Positions 42,904-52,094 of a stretch of 64,000 nucleotides of DNA are shown here, piece after piece. Origin of the DNA: Pseudolabrys sp. Lineage in GTDB: Bacteria; Pseudomonadota; Alphaproteobacteria; Rhizobiales; Xanthobacteraceae. The DNA is taken from assembly GCA_030655215.1 (NCBI GenBank), contig JAURVZ010000020.1:1-64000 (forward strand), written 5' to 3'. Position numbers and translations under genes: made by a program. The notes below the pieces were generated by a model. The model saw only the letters and a list, made by a program, of their open reading frames with translations, searched no databases and had not been told where the DNA came from. Within the stretch, counting starts at the first letter, position 1. Every line of letters begins with the position of its first letter.

Positions 42904-43013
42904 CGTAGGGTGGGCAAAGCGAAGCGTGCCCACCAACTTGGCGGTGAAGAAGAGGTGGGCACGGCGCGCAAGAACGCGCCTTTGCCCACCCTGCGAAGCC
43001 CGCCTTGGACACA
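42904..43013. repeat. Palindromic intergenic repeat (gtagggtgggcaaagcg type)
   Basis: Facing arms gtagggtgggcaaag and cgcctttgcccaccc with an internal tgcccacc/aggtgggcac pair make a long hairpin between hisI and the CoA-ester lyase gene. The gtgggcaaagcg core is a frequent intergenic repeat in this bacterial group. Confidence 0.7.
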
Positions 43014-43015
43014 CG

Positions 43016-43882
43016 CTACTTCAAACTCTCCAACAACCTTTGAGCCCGCGCCAGATGCGGCCGGTCATACATCTTCCCGTCGATACCAACGGCACCAGCG
43101 CCGGGCTGCGCGGCGAAAGCGGCGATCACAGCCTTGGCTTTTTCGATCTGCTCGGCGCTCGGCGTGTAGACCTCGTTGATGATCGGCACCTGCGCCGGAT
43201 GAATGGCGAGCCGCCCGGTGAAGCCATCGCGCTTCGCGTCCAAGGTTTCGCGGCGCAGGCCTTCGCTGTTGCGGAAGTCGGCATAGATCGTTTCGATCGC
43301 CGGCACCTTGGCAGCGGCGGCGCTGAACAAGCAGATCGAGCGGGCGAAGCGATAGGGCTCCGTGAGAATGCCTTGCACATCGCGGTTGGCTTCGGCGCCG
43401 AGTTCGGATGACAAATCCTCCGGGCCCCAGGTCATACCGATCAGGCGCGGGCTGACGCCTTTGAACGTGCCGGCCATGAACAGACCGAGCGCCGACTCGA
43501 CATTCTGCGCCAGCACCTTGATCGCACCTTCATCGATACCGGCAATGGCTTCCTGTGCCGTCAGCTTGGCGTCGAGATGGATCAGGCTTTCGCCGCCTTC
43601 CGCTTTCGGAAACAGGATGGCGTCGGGCTTGCCCGGCACGATGGCGGCGAGATCATCGTCGGTCATGCCGGTCTCAAGGCCGTTGATGCGCACCAGCAGG
43701 CGAGGGCGGTCCTTCTTCGGCTGCACGCTCTTGAGATACTCAAGGCACGCCGCACGCGCATGGGCCTTGCGCTCGGGCGAGATCGAATCTTCCAGATCGA
43801 AAATGACGGCATCGGCGCCGGACGCCATGGCCTTGTCGAGCTTGGCGCCGGCGTCAGCGGGAACGAACAGAAGTGAGCGCAT
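43016..43882 (-). CDS. HpcH/HpaI-family CoA-ester lyase (malyl/citramalyl-CoA lyase-like)
   Basis: A 288-residue TIM-barrel lyase of the citrate-lyase beta-chain family. It opens RSLLFVPADAGAKLDKAMAS; the magnesium-binding acidic residues lie in VIFDLEDSISPERK (near residue 40) and in the LIGMTWGPEDLSSELG region near 160. Members cleave malyl-CoA, methylmalyl-CoA or citramalyl-CoA to acetyl-CoA and an oxo acid. Which ester is used is not evident. The MaoC gene lies 11 bp upstream on the same strand, suggesting a hydratase-lyase pair acting on an unsaturated dicarboxyl-CoA. Start at 43882 gives the family length. Confidence 0.9.
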   Translation of the reverse strand: MRSLLFVPADAGAKLDKAMASGADAVIFDLEDSISPERKAHARAACLEYLKSVQPKKDRPRLLVRINGLETGMTDDDLAAIVPGKPDAILFPKAEGGESLIHLDAKLTAQEAIAGIDEGAIKVLAQNVESALGLFMAGTFKGVSPRLIGMTWGPEDLSSELGAEANRDVQGILTEPYRFARSICLFSAAAAKVPAIETIYADFRNSEGLRRETLDAKRDGFTGRLAIHPAQVPIINEVYTPSAEQIEKAKAVIAAFAAQPGAGAVGIDGKMYDRPHLARAQRLLESLK

Positions 43883-43893
43883 GTGTATTCTTC

Positions 43894-44376
43894 TTATGCC
43901 GGACGCTTGATGATGAAGGCCGAGCGGTGACACTCAGCCACGAGGGTGCCGTCCTGCTTGAACGCCTTGTGATGGAATTCGACAATGCCGGCATTCGGCC
44001 GCGACTTCGACTCGCGTTTGCTGACGACCGTCGTCGACGACGACACAGTGTCGCCTTCGAACAATGGATTGGGAAATTTCACATCGCTCATTCCCAAGTT
44101 AGCGATGGTCGTACCGACCGTCATGTCGGATACCTGCATGCCGATCATCAGGCCGAGCGTGAACAGCGAGTTCATCAGCGGCTGGCCCCATTCGGTTTCG
44201 GTCTCGCAGAAATGCCGGTCGATATGCAGCGGCTGCGGATTGAGCGTCATGTTGGAGAACAACATGTTGTCCATTTGCGTGACGGTCCGGGTGTAGCGGT
44301 GTTCATAGAGCTTGCCGACCTCGAAATCCTCGAAGTAGAGGCCGCCGCGCTTGTGCCGCTGGATTTCTTCCGCCAT
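43894..44376 (-). CDS. MaoC-family (R)-hydratase/dehydratase
   Basis: A 160-residue hot-dog-fold MaoC protein. Residues 13-25 (LYFEDFEVGKLYE) open the domain and NMTLNPQPLHIDRHF near 43-57 holds the catalytic Asp/His pair. It would hydrate an enoyl-CoA or remove water from a beta-hydroxyacyl-CoA. It is the first gene of a two-gene unit with the CoA-ester lyase (11 bp gap). The ATG at 44376 is used. It is divergent from the SLT-domain gene; a near-perfect CtrA box lies at 44400-44414 between the two. Confidence 0.9.
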   Translation of the reverse strand: MAEEIQRHKRGGLYFEDFEVGKLYEHRYTRTVTQMDNMLFSNMTLNPQPLHIDRHFCETETEWGQPLMNSLFTLGLMIGMQVSDMTVGTTIANLGMSDVKFPNPLFEGDTVSSSTTVVSKRESKSRPNAGIVEFHHKAFKQDGTLVAECHRSAFIIKRPA

Positions 44377-44399
44377 TCGCGTCTCTCCGGGTGCCTTCG

Positions 44400-44414
44400 T
44401 TAACCTGTCATTTA
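44400..44414. promoter_or_regulatory. Near-perfect CtrA box (TTAA-N7-TTTA)
   Basis: TTAA at 44400-44403 and TTTA at 44411-44414 with a 7-bp spacer match the CtrA consensus at seven of eight bases, in the divergent region between the MaoC and SLT-domain genes. Confidence 0.4.
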
Positions 44415-44512
44415 CCATAATTCCCCATGGTCGACAGGTCCGTTGCAGCCTCGTTGGCGTACAGCCGCGACATTCCTGGGGCAACCCCAAGGACGAGCCC
44501 AAGGGCAGTTCA

Positions 44513-45448
44513 ATGGCCGTCGATTCCATTTCCACCAGTCCGGCATCGCAGATCACAGGCGCGATCCGCCAGGCGTCGCAATCGACCGGCATCAGCTTCC
44601 AGTATTTGCTGACCACGGCCAAGATCGAGTCGGGCATGAACCCGCAGGCGCAGGCGACGACCTCGTCGGCCAAGGGCCTTTATCAGTTCATCGAGCAGAC
44701 CTGGCTCGGCACGATGAAGCAGGAAGGGGCCTCGATCGGCCTCGGCCAATACGCCAACTCGATCACGCAGAATTCCGACGGCCGTTATGACGTCGCCGAT
44801 CCGGCGGCGCGCGCCGCGATTATGAAGCTGCGCAGCGATCCGGAAACCAGCGCGCTGATGGCCGGCGCCTTCTCTCGCGCCAACGCCTTCCAGCTCACCG
44901 GCGCGGTCGGCCGTCCGCCGACCGAAGGCGAACTTTACGTTGCGCATTTCCTCGGGCCCGACGGCGCCGGGCGGCTGATCAATGCGGTCGAGTCGCGGCC
45001 GGGTGCCAATGCCGCAGCGATGTTTCCGGCAGCGGCCGGCGCCAACCGCAACATCTTTTATGACGGCTCGGGCAATGCGCGCAGCGTCGGCGATGTCTAT
45101 GCCAAGCTGACCGGCAAGTTCGACAATGCGCGCACGGTGGCTGTTGCCTCGGCGCGCGCAACGGAGAGTGCTTCGTCGGCGGCGGGCATGAGCTTGATCC
45201 CGATTGCCAACAAGGCGTCTGATACCGCCGGCATCACCCAGGCGCTGTCTGACGCCCACAGCAAGATGAAGCCTGTTGCCGATACCAGGCCGCTGTTTCA
45301 GGCGATGTTCAATGACCGCGGCGGCGAGGCGGTGTCACCGACCGTCGCCAGCCTGTGGACGCCGGGCGCGCGTTCGGCGGGCCGTGGGCTCGATCTGTTC
45401 AGCGACGGCGCCGCCAATGGCCGCGGGATTTTCAACGGCAAGGGCTGA
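44513..45448 (+). CDS. SLT-domain lytic transglycosylase (flagellar/secretion type)
   Basis: A 311-residue protein with a lytic transglycosylase SLT domain in the first half. The catalytic glutamate is probably E39 in TTAKIESGMNPQAQ, followed by SAKGLYQFIEQTWL. The second half is low-complexity (AVASARATESASSAA) with a C-terminal helical part. There is no signal peptide, so export would be through a flagellar or other specialised route, as for related muramidases that open the peptidoglycan for the rod. The start at 44513 has AAGGG ahead. The following genes (DUF2336, Hpt, CheY-like) fit a motility or cell-cycle theme. Confidence 0.8.
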   Translation: MAVDSISTSPASQITGAIRQASQSTGISFQYLLTTAKIESGMNPQAQATTSSAKGLYQFIEQTWLGTMKQEGASIGLGQYANSITQNSDGRYDVADPAARAAIMKLRSDPETSALMAGAFSRANAFQLTGAVGRPPTEGELYVAHFLGPDGAGRLINAVESRPGANAAAMFPAAAGANRNIFYDGSGNARSVGDVYAKLTGKFDNARTVAVASARATESASSAAGMSLIPIANKASDTAGITQALSDAHSKMKPVADTRPLFQAMFNDRGGEAVSPTVASLWTPGARSAGRGLDLFSDGAANGRGIFNGKG

Positions 45449-45465
45449 CCTTCCGCATTCTTTCT

Positions 45466-45516
45466 GCGCATGATCTTGCCCGAAAACCGGTGCCCACTTT
45501 TCGGGATCATGCGCGC
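45466..45516. repeat. Palindromic repeat (gcgcatgatc type), copy 1
   Basis: gcgcatgatcttgcccgaaa faces ttttcgggatcatgcgc, with accggtgccc in the centre. A second copy is at 61297. It is short and could fold into a hairpin at the transcript end of the SLT-domain gene. Confidence 0.7.
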
Positions 45517-45525
45517 CAAACGTCG

Positions 45526-45540
45526 TTAACGTCTCATCAA
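45526..45540. promoter_or_regulatory. Near-perfect CtrA box (TTAA-N7-TCAA)
   Basis: TTAA at 45526-45529 and TCAA at 45537-45540 with a 7-bp spacer match the CtrA consensus at seven of eight bases, about 90 bp ahead of the DUF2336 gene. Confidence 0.35.
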
Positions 45541-45631
45541 TTTGTATGCTGAACGCTTTGTTAAGCGTCATCCACTACGCTTTCGAGGTTCGCTGCTGTT
45601 GACGGCGAGTGTTGTAGCGTTTGGTTGTGTC

Positions 45632-46825
45632 ATGATTGTACGTCAGTTCCTGCAATGGATCCGCCATGCGCCGGCCGGCGATCGCGCCGAAGCAACATCC
45701 GCGCTGGCACGCGCCTATCTCCATTCCGATTTGTCCGCCGACGATCTCGCCGCCGCCGAAGGCGCGATGATCATGCTGCTGGACGATCCATCGCCGCTGG
45801 TGCGCGGCGCTCTCGCGCAAGTATTTGCCTCCGCGCAAAAGGCGCCGCCGGTGGTCGTGCATGCGCTCGCCTCGGACCAGCCGGATGTCGCACTGCCTTT
45901 GCTGGCGCGCTCACCTTTGTTGAGCGATGAGGATCTCGTCGATTTGTTCGCCACCAGTCATCCGGATTCGCAGGTCGCGATTGCCGGCCGCGCGATGCTG
46001 TCGCGTCCGCTGGCCGCGGCGATTGCCGAAGTGGGGCCGGCGGAAACCTGCCTGGCGCTGCTGGAGAATGACGACGCCGACATCGCGCCGTTCTCGATCA
46101 ACCGCATTGTTGAACGCTTCGGCCATCTCTCGGCTATTCGCGAAAATCTGGTCAGCCGCGCCGATCTGCCAATGGCGGTACGTCAGGCGCTGCTGGCGAA
46201 GCTGTCGCAAACGCTCGCCGGTTTTGTCAGTTCAAAACACTGGCTCGGGCCGGAGCACGCCGAATACGCCGCGCGCGAAGCGTGCGAGAAGGCAACCCTC
46301 GGGCTCGCCGCCGAAACGCCGTACGAAGAAATCGGCGAACTGATGCAGCATCTGCGCGAAAGTGGCCAACTCACCGCCGGCCTCATCCTGCGCGCGCTGC
46401 TGTCCGGCAATGTCGTGCTGTTCGAGGAAGCGCTGGCGGAATTGTCCGGCATGCCGCTCGAGCGCGTCACCAGCTATATTCACGACAAGAACATCTCCGG
46501 CTTCCGCGCGCTGTTCGGCAAGGCCGGATTGCCGGCCGCTGCCTATCCGGCGTTCCGCGAAGCCATTGCGGCGTTGCGCGACGGCATCCTGATCGGTGAG
46601 CATGGCAATGTGTCGCGTCTCAAGCGCCGCATGGTCGAGCGTGTGCTGGCGTCATGTGAAGCCGAACGCTGTGTGGAGATGACGTCGCTGTTGTCGCTGC
46701 TGCGCCGCTTTGCGGTCGAGGCCGCGCGCGAAGAGGCCCGCATGTTCTGCGACGATCTGGTCGCCAATGATCAGAACGCGGCCTTCGTGCCGCAGCAGAT
46801 CATCGATGCGCGGATGGTGGCTTAG
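45632..46825 (+). CDS. DUF2336 domain protein
   Basis: A 397-residue helical protein of the DUF2336 family, which is found mainly in alphaproteobacteria and reads as a chain of HEAT-like helices (for instance DDLAAAEGAMIMLLDDPSPL and VRGALAQVFASAQK). Members have been linked to cell-cycle and motility signalling; the precise role is not established. The start at 45632 (MIVRQFLQWIRHAPAGDRAE) matches relatives I recall; an earlier ATG at 45542 adds a hydrophobic stretch of doubtful value. The convergent Hpt gene ends 12 bp away. Confidence 0.85.
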   Translation: MIVRQFLQWIRHAPAGDRAEATSALARAYLHSDLSADDLAAAEGAMIMLLDDPSPLVRGALAQVFASAQKAPPVVVHALASDQPDVALPLLARSPLLSDEDLVDLFATSHPDSQVAIAGRAMLSRPLAAAIAEVGPAETCLALLENDDADIAPFSINRIVERFGHLSAIRENLVSRADLPMAVRQALLAKLSQTLAGFVSSKHWLGPEHAEYAAREACEKATLGLAAETPYEEIGELMQHLRESGQLTAGLILRALLSGNVVLFEEALAELSGMPLERVTSYIHDKNISGFRALFGKAGLPAAAYPAFREAIAALRDGILIGEHGNVSRLKRRMVERVLASCEAERCVEMTSLLSLLRRFAVEAAREEARMFCDDLVANDQNAAFVPQQIIDARMVA

Positions 46826-46837
46826 CCACCATCGTTA

Positions 46838-47416
46838 CTATTCAGGAATAATCGACGGCGCGCCGCTGATCTGTTCCAGCACGTCCGGCCGGTTGCGGTT
46901 CTCATACATCAGGAATTCGTCGGTCACGTCGCGCAGCCGCTGCGTCAGTATGGCGGCGAGCTCTTGCGCGTCGGAGCGTTCATATTCTCGATAGATCGCA
47001 CGAATGGCGTCGACATGCTGGTCGACCAGCCGGTGCGGAATGCGCATCGTGTCCGGCGTGTATTCGATCAGCCGGCACAGGCTTTCTGCGGCCGCTGCCA
47101 CGGCCGGGTAGCCGAAGGTCGCCGCTTCGCCCTTGATGTCATGGGCGGCGTGAAACAGGCCTTCCTTGTTGGCTTTGTTGAAGCCATGCGCCAGCACCAG
47201 GCGGCGCTGCTTGTCGAGCCGGTCGCATTCCTCGTCCATCATCGAGCCGAATTCGCCGGCAAGCTCGGCCAGCGCCCGTTCGGCGCGGGCCACCGGATCG
47301 TCTTCGCCGGGAATATAGGGCGTGTCGGACACAGCCCGGCGGAGCTTGTTCTCCGGGTTGATGACCTCATGATCGCCGTAGGTGACGATCGCGGCTGTAT
47401 TCTTGTGTGGAGCCAT
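46838..47416 (-). CDS. Hpt (histidine phosphotransfer) domain protein
   Basis: A 192-residue protein with a C-terminal helical Hpt domain; the phosphoaccepting histidine is H92 in FHAAHDIKGEAATFGYPAV. The N-terminal 50 residues are polar and disordered. It would pass phosphoryl groups between a histidine kinase and a response regulator. It lies 16 bp downstream of the CheY-like regulator gene on the same strand, so these two are likely partners in a phosphorelay. No kinase gene is nearby. Confidence 0.88.
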   Translation of the reverse strand: MAPHKNTAAIVTYGDHEVINPENKLRRAVSDTPYIPGEDDPVARAERALAELAGEFGSMMDEECDRLDKQRRLVLAHGFNKANKEGLFHAAHDIKGEAATFGYPAVAAAAESLCRLIEYTPDTMRIPHRLVDQHVDAIRAIYREYERSDAQELAAILTQRLRDVTDEFLMYENRNRPDVLEQISGAPSIIPE

Positions 47417-47432
47417 GGGCAGACTGCCTTTA

Positions 47433-47978
47433 TCAGCCGGGAGAGCGGACTTTTTCGAGCAAAGCGGGTTGGCGGATGAGATCGGCCTTGCCGCCCTTGC
47501 GGCGTTCCGGGCCGACATAGCTTCCGTTGACGTTACGGCGGCGGTCGGGGCCGAAATAGGTCTTGGTCTTGATGAACGGGCGCGGATTGGCGACCACGTT
47601 GACGATGCGCTGGTACAGGCCCTTGGCCGAGATCGGCTTGGCCAGGAATTCGGTGACGCCGGCGTCGCGGGCGGCGGTGACGCGCTTTTTCTCCGAGTGG
47701 CCGGTCAACATGATGATGGCCACATAAGGGTTGGCGTTGGCGCCCGGCTGCCGGATCATCTGCGCCAGTTCGAGGCCGTCGAAGATCGGCATCGCCCAGT
47801 CGGTGATGATGATATCCGGGATGTAGTGGGTGAAGGCTTCCAGGCCCGAGGCGCCGTCTTCCGCCTCATACACTTCGCGCGCGCCGAAGCCGTGCAACAG
47901 CGTGCGCAGAATGCGGCGCATGTGGGCGTTGTCGTCAATGACGAGGAAACGCAGGCGGTTGAAATCGATGCGGACCAT
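47433..47978 (-). CDS. CheY-like response regulator with disordered tail
   Basis: A 181-residue protein consisting of a receiver domain (residues 8-130) and a basic tail. Acidic pocket D15, D16, phospho-acceptor D60 (IIITDWAMP), T92 and K114 (FLAKPISA) are all in place. The tail (PDRRRNVNGSYVGPERRKGG) contains two DRRR/ERRK repeats and no DNA-binding domain, so it is a single-domain signal carrier. It likely exchanges phosphate with the Hpt protein encoded 16 bp downstream. A CtrA-like site lies about 60 bp upstream (48039-48053). Confidence 0.9.
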   Translation of the reverse strand: MVRIDFNRLRFLVIDDNAHMRRILRTLLHGFGAREVYEAEDGASGLEAFTHYIPDIIITDWAMPIFDGLELAQMIRQPGANANPYVAIIMLTGHSEKKRVTAARDAGVTEFLAKPISAKGLYQRIVNVVANPRPFIKTKTYFGPDRRRNVNGSYVGPERRKGGKADLIRQPALLEKVRSPG

Positions 47979-48038
47979 GGGACCCCAGGGCCTCGGGCGT
48001 CCGGCCCGATACCTCAGGGGCACGCTACCGAGGCAGCG

Positions 48039-48053
48039 TTAACGGAGGGTTTA
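48039..48053. promoter_or_regulatory. Near-perfect CtrA box (TTAA-N7-TTTA)
   Basis: TTAA at 48039-48042 and TTTA at 48050-48053 with a 7-bp spacer (seven of eight bases) lie upstream of the leftward CheY-like regulator gene (start 47978) and 170 bp ahead of the universal stress gene. Confidence 0.4.
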
Positions 48054-48207
48054 GGATAACGGCCGGCCCGCCGGGAGCGGCCCGTTTCGGCCTGTTTCCG
48101 GGGAAAGCTCGCGCCTGAATGCACAATAAGGGCTGGTTATTGCCGCGACGGTCTTTAAGCTTGGCGTCGAACGGCCAGCCTTTGGCACTTAACCGAGAGC
48201 GACCGAC

Positions 48208-49050
48208 ATGAAGACCATCCTCATCCCGACCGAAGACCATGACGCCATGCCGGCCGTGCTGGAGGGCGCGCGTCTGATCGCGCAGGCCTTCGGCAGCTAT
48301 ATGGAGGGCTTTGCGGTCCGCCCGTCGCCCGGCACCTATGTCACGGTCGAGCCGGTCTCCAGCCTGGCCATTTCCGGCGCCTTCGAGCCGGACACGGCGA
48401 ACGAAGCCAAGGCGACATTCGAGGCTTTCATGAAGGCCGCCAATGTGCCGCTGGGCGGGCAGGCGCCGGCGACCTACTCTTACGGATGGCCGCGCGCTGA
48501 GGCGGTAGAGGACGCCTATATCGGCAGCTATGGCCGGGTGTTCGATCTGGTCGTGCTCGGCCGGCCCGGCTCTCAGCCGGAAAATCCGCGCATGCCGCCG
48601 CTGGAGTCGGCTTTGTTCGATGCCGGCCGGCCGGTCCTGATCGTGCCGAAGCAGGCGCCGGCGAGCATCGGACGTAACGTGCTGGTCGCCTGGAACCGGA
48701 GCACCGAGCAGGCGCACACCAATGCCTTCGCCATGCCGATCCTGCAGCGTGCGGACAAGGTGACGGTGCTGATGGTGGAGGGCGGCGCGACGTCCGGCCC
48801 GTCCGCCGAGGAGGCGGCGATCCACCTGCGGCGGAACGGCGTCAAGGCCGAGGCGTTGACGATCAAGAAAAGCGACCGCAATTCGGCGGAAGCAATCGGC
48901 GAGATCACCCTTGAACAGGCTGCATCGCTGGGTTGCGATCTTGTGGTCAAAAGTGCCTATACGCAGAGCCGGTTACGGCAGATGATCTTCGGCGGTGCCA
49001 CCCGCCATATCCTCGCCAATGCGACGCTGCCGGTGCTGATGGCGCACTGA
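48208..49050 (+). CDS. Universal stress protein (tandem UspA)
   Basis: A 280-residue protein with two UspA-like halves: the first opens MKTILIPTEDHDAMPAVLEG and the second lies around residues 150-280 (RNVLVAWNRSTEQAHTNAFA). The C-terminal half has the G-x2-G-x9-G(S/T)-like pattern only loosely (FGGATRHILANATLPVLM), so ATP binding is uncertain. Universal stress proteins respond to starvation and stress. No EcfG-type promoter is seen directly upstream. It is followed by an MFS exporter 16 bp later on the same strand. Confidence 0.87.
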   Translation: MKTILIPTEDHDAMPAVLEGARLIAQAFGSYMEGFAVRPSPGTYVTVEPVSSLAISGAFEPDTANEAKATFEAFMKAANVPLGGQAPATYSYGWPRAEAVEDAYIGSYGRVFDLVVLGRPGSQPENPRMPPLESALFDAGRPVLIVPKQAPASIGRNVLVAWNRSTEQAHTNAFAMPILQRADKVTVLMVEGGATSGPSAEEAAIHLRRNGVKAEALTIKKSDRNSAEAIGEITLEQAASLGCDLVVKSAYTQSRLRQMIFGGATRHILANATLPVLMAH

Positions 49051-49066
49051 GAACCGGGATACGTCT

Positions 49067-50569
49067 TTGCCGAACGAGAGCGATCAGCCCGAACGCCCAG
49101 CGGTGACCGCCGGCGCGAAGACACCGGCATTCCTGACGATCTTTCCGTCGATCATGCTGCCGATGTTCCTGGCGATCGTCGACCAGACGATTGTTTCCAC
49201 CGCGCTGCCGGCGATTGCCGCAGCGACCGGGGAGGTCGAGCGCGCGTCGTGGATCGTCGTTTCCTATTTGATTGCGACGACGATCGCCGCGCCGATCTAT
49301 GGCCGGCTTGGCGACAGCTTCGGCCGCCGCAAGGTCATGTTCTACGCGCTCAGCATCTTTATGGTTGCGTCGGTGCTGTGTGCCATGGCGCCGACCATTG
49401 AATGGCTATCGCTGGCGCGTATTCTGCAAGGCCTTGGTGGTGGCGGCCTGATGACCTTGTCACAGGCGCTGGTCGGCGAAACCATCCCGCCGCGCGAGCG
49501 TGCGCGCTATCAAGGCTATCTCGCAACCGTCGCAGTGTCCGCCAATACGTTCGGTCCGATCGCCGGCGGCTTTCTCACCGAGCATTTCGGCTGGCAGTCG
49601 ATCTTTCTGGTCAATCTGCCGATCGGCATGGTCGCCATGTATCTGACGACCAAGCTGCCCGATTCAAAGCTCGAGCGATTGCCCTGGCGCGCCGATCCGG
49701 GCGGGCTGATCTACTTCACGACATTTGTGGCGACGACCTTGTTCGCGCTGGAGCAGGTGCAACATGTCGAGCTGGCGAGCCTTCCGGTTGGTGGCGCGCT
49801 GCTGATCATCGGCATCATCGCGCTGGTGCTTCTGGTGCGCCATGAAAACCGGACGCCGGCGCCATTACTGCCCTTGAAGCTGCTGCGCATGCCGTCGATC
49901 TGGCGCAGCGATGCGCTTGCCGCCTGTCACGGCGCAGCCCTTGTTGCCTTGGTGACTTTCCTGCCGGTCTATCTCCAGGTCGTGCGCGGCTTCACGCCAT
50001 CAGAGACCGGCCTGTTGCTGGTGCCATTAACGGTGGGCATCGGCGTCGGTTCGCTGGTGACCGGGCGACTGGTCAGCACGACCGGACTGACAACCTTGTT
50101 TCCAATGGTCGGACTGGCGATTTGTACTGCCAACTTCGTCGTCCTGGCCGTCCTGGCATCGCAGCTCGGGACAATCGGATTGGGAGTGCTGTTGCTGATC
50201 CTGGGACTCTTCATGGGCACGGTGATGGGCGTGGTGCAGGTCAGCGTACAGATCGTCGCCGGTCAGCAACGGCTCGGTGAGGCGGCGGCGTCGGTGCAGT
50301 TCTCGCGCTCGATCGGTGCCGCATTCGGCACAGCGATGGTGGCGACCGTTCTGTTCGGGACTTTGGCGCTCAGGAATCCCGATGCCGCCGCGGTGTTCGC
50401 CGCGATGGTCGAACATACCAAAGACGCTGGCTCGACTTTATCGGCTGCTCAACGTTCGATCATTGCAGGCGACATCGCCAGCGCCTTCCAGGCGGCGTTT
50501 CTGGTGATAGCGGCCTTTACCGGGATTGGCTTCTTCCTGGCGCTGACCAATCCGCTGAAGCGGATCTAG
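49067..50569 (+). CDS. MFS multidrug exporter (DHA2-like, 14 segments)
   Basis: A 500-residue major-facilitator drug/proton antiporter with fourteen predicted segments, typical of the DHA2 family. The motif A stretch [14 protein letters not shown] is at about residues 82-95, and the [14 protein letters not shown] start of the first helix (about residue 38) is the family hallmark. It begins at a TTG (49067), 16 bp after the universal stress gene, so it may be cotranscribed. Its TAG stop shares the palindrome CTAG with the stop of the convergent NAD kinase gene. The substrate is unknown. Confidence 0.92.
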   Translation: MPNESDQPERPAVTAGAKTPAFLTIFPSIMLPMFLAIVDQTIVSTALPAIAAATGEVERASWIVVSYLIATTIAAPIYGRLGDSFGRRKVMFYALSIFMVASVLCAMAPTIEWLSLARILQGLGGGGLMTLSQALVGETIPPRERARYQGYLATVAVSANTFGPIAGGFLTEHFGWQSIFLVNLPIGMVAMYLTTKLPDSKLERLPWRADPGGLIYFTTFVATTLFALEQVQHVELASLPVGGALLIIGIIALVLLVRHENRTPAPLLPLKLLRMPSIWRSDALAACHGAALVALVTFLPVYLQVVRGFTPSETGLLLVPLTVGIGVGSLVTGRLVSTTGLTTLFPMVGLAICTANFVVLAVLASQLGTIGLGVLLLILGLFMGTVMGVVQVSVQIVAGQQRLGEAAASVQFSRSIGAAFGTAMVATVLFGTLALRNPDAAAVFAAMVEHTKDAGSTLSAAQRSIIAGDIASAFQAAFLVIAAFTGIGFFLALTNPLKRI

Positions 50570-51339
50570 AAGCCGAACTGTTCGCGCAGGATACGTTCGT
50601 CGAGATTGTGGCCCGGATCGAACAGCAGATTGAGCGAGATGCTGTGATCCATGCTGATGGTGACGCTGACCACGTTGCGCACTTCGTCATGATCCGCCAC
50701 TGCGGCGACCGGCCGCTTGACCGGATCCTGCACTTCGATGACGACCTTGGCCTTGTCTGGCAGCAGCGCGCCGCGCCAGCGCCGCGGCCGGAACGGGCTG
50801 ATCGGCGTCAGTGCGAGTAGGGGCGCATTGATCGGGATGATGGTGCCTTGCGCCGACAGGTTATAGGCGGTCGAGCCGGCGGGCGTCGCGACGAGAACAC
50901 CGTCGGCGACGAGTTCGGCAAGCCGCTCCTGGCCGTCGATCAGGATGCGCAGGTTCGCCGCCTGCGCGCTCTGGCGGAACAGCGACACTTCGTTGATGGC
51001 GCGGTGCTCGCTCACTTTACCGGCGGCGTCGCGCGCCTGCATGACAAGCGGGTGGATGACCGTCGTATGCGCGGCGGCCAGCCGTTCGACCAGACCATCA
51101 AGGGCAAACTCGTTCATCAGAAAGCCAACGGTGCCGCGATGAATGCCGTAGATCGGTTTACCGGACTTCATGAACCGGTGCAGTGTCTGCAGCATGAGGC
51201 CATCGCCGCCGAGCGCGACGATGACGTCGGCGTTCTTCGCATCGGCATTGCCATAGCGCGCCACCAGTTGGTCGTGCGCGGCGCGCGACTCCGGCGTCTG
51301 GCTGGCCACGAAGGCGATCTGCTGGAACGGCGAACCCAT
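50566..51339 (-). CDS. nadK: NAD kinase
   Basis: A 257-residue ATP-NAD kinase. The signature [14 protein letters not shown] is at residues 41-54 (GGDG, D46 catalytic) and [14 protein letters not shown] follows; the substrate-binding [15 protein letters not shown] is in the middle. It makes NADP from NAD in the cytoplasm, an essential step. The start at 51339 ([10 protein letters not shown]) is family-like. Its stop overlaps that of the convergent MFS gene at CTAG. Confidence 0.96.
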   Translation of the reverse strand: MGSPFQQIAFVASQTPESRAAHDQLVARYGNADAKNADVIVALGGDGLMLQTLHRFMKSGKPIYGIHRGTVGFLMNEFALDGLVERLAAAHTTVIHPLVMQARDAAGKVSEHRAINEVSLFRQSAQAANLRILIDGQERLAELVADGVLVATPAGSTAYNLSAQGTIIPINAPLLALTPISPFRPRRWRGALLPDKAKVVIEVQDPVKRPVAAVADHDEVRNVVSVTISMDHSISLNLLFDPGHNLDERILREQFGF

Positions 51340-51434
51340 GAACTCACTCTAAGCCAAGGCGATTACACGGCAAAATAGGCCGCGCGCTGCTCGTCTATAC
51401 GACTTGGGGTGAAATTGTCGAGTGATGGGAAACG

Positions 51435-51525
51435 CCGTCATGGCGGGGCTTGTGCCGGCCATCCACGACTTTGCTGGCCGCTCAAGGCAAGACGTGGATG
51501 CCCGGCACAAGGCCGGGCATGACGT
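51435..51525. repeat. Palindromic intergenic repeat (cgtcatgcccggc type), copy 2
   Basis: gccgtcatggcggggcttgt faces acaaggccgggcatgacgtc over a short centre with ccacgac and aagacgtgg. It lies between the NAD kinase start and the TPR gene stop. Confidence 0.8.
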
Positions 51526-51545
51526 CGTCGGATAGCAATTGCGAG

Positions 51546-52094
51546 CTAGTAGCTCGCTTTGCCGTCGATGACGGCCTTGAGCTCCGTGTATTCCTTGCAC
51601 GACGTGTCGCCGCACAGCGCATTGACCTTGACTAGGTAGTCATTCGCCATCAGGCGATTGCCCTGTTCCATGTGCCACATGCCGAAATAGGACCAGGTGC
51701 GGGTGTGGTTCGGGTCAGACTTCAGCGCGGCCTCGTACCAGACCTTGGACTGATCGTATTTGCCCAATTTGCGATTGGCATAACCGATGTAATTGGCAAC
51801 GTCGGGATGATCATCTTGCCCGAGCGCATGCAGGGCGGTGATGCCGGACTGGTAGTTGCCGGCGAGGATCATGTCGCGGGCGGCGCGATAGTCGCGCAGG
51901 AACTTGGCATCGGCGAGTTGGCGCTGCTGCTCTTCGATCGCGCTGCCTTTCTTCTTCTTGTCCTTCTTATCGTCGGCGGGCGCCGGGGTGTCGGTGCCGG
52001 CGGCATAAACGTGATGGGTGCCAACAGCGGTCACCAGCAAGCCGGCAACGGCGAGCATGGGCAGATGACGAAGGGCTTTGATCAGGGTCTTCAT
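51546..52094 (-). CDS. Secreted TPR-repeat protein
   Basis: A 182-residue exported protein. A signal peptide (residues 1-32, ending HHVYA) is followed by a lysine-rich linker (DDKKDKKKKG) and about two tetratricopeptide repeats (ANYIGYANRKLGKYDQSKVW and WYEAALKSDPNHTRTWSYFG). The C-terminus has a cysteine pair (LCGDTSCKEY). TPR proteins mediate protein contacts; no partner is evident. The start at 52094 is used because an upstream extension reads into a region without a signal peptide. Confidence 0.83.
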   Translation of the reverse strand: MKTLIKALRHLPMLAVAGLLVTAVGTHHVYAAGTDTPAPADDKKDKKKKGSAIEEQQRQLADAKFLRDYRAARDMILAGNYQSGITALHALGQDDHPDVANYIGYANRKLGKYDQSKVWYEAALKSDPNHTRTWSYFGMWHMEQGNRLMANDYLVKVNALCGDTSCKEYTELKAVIDGKASY

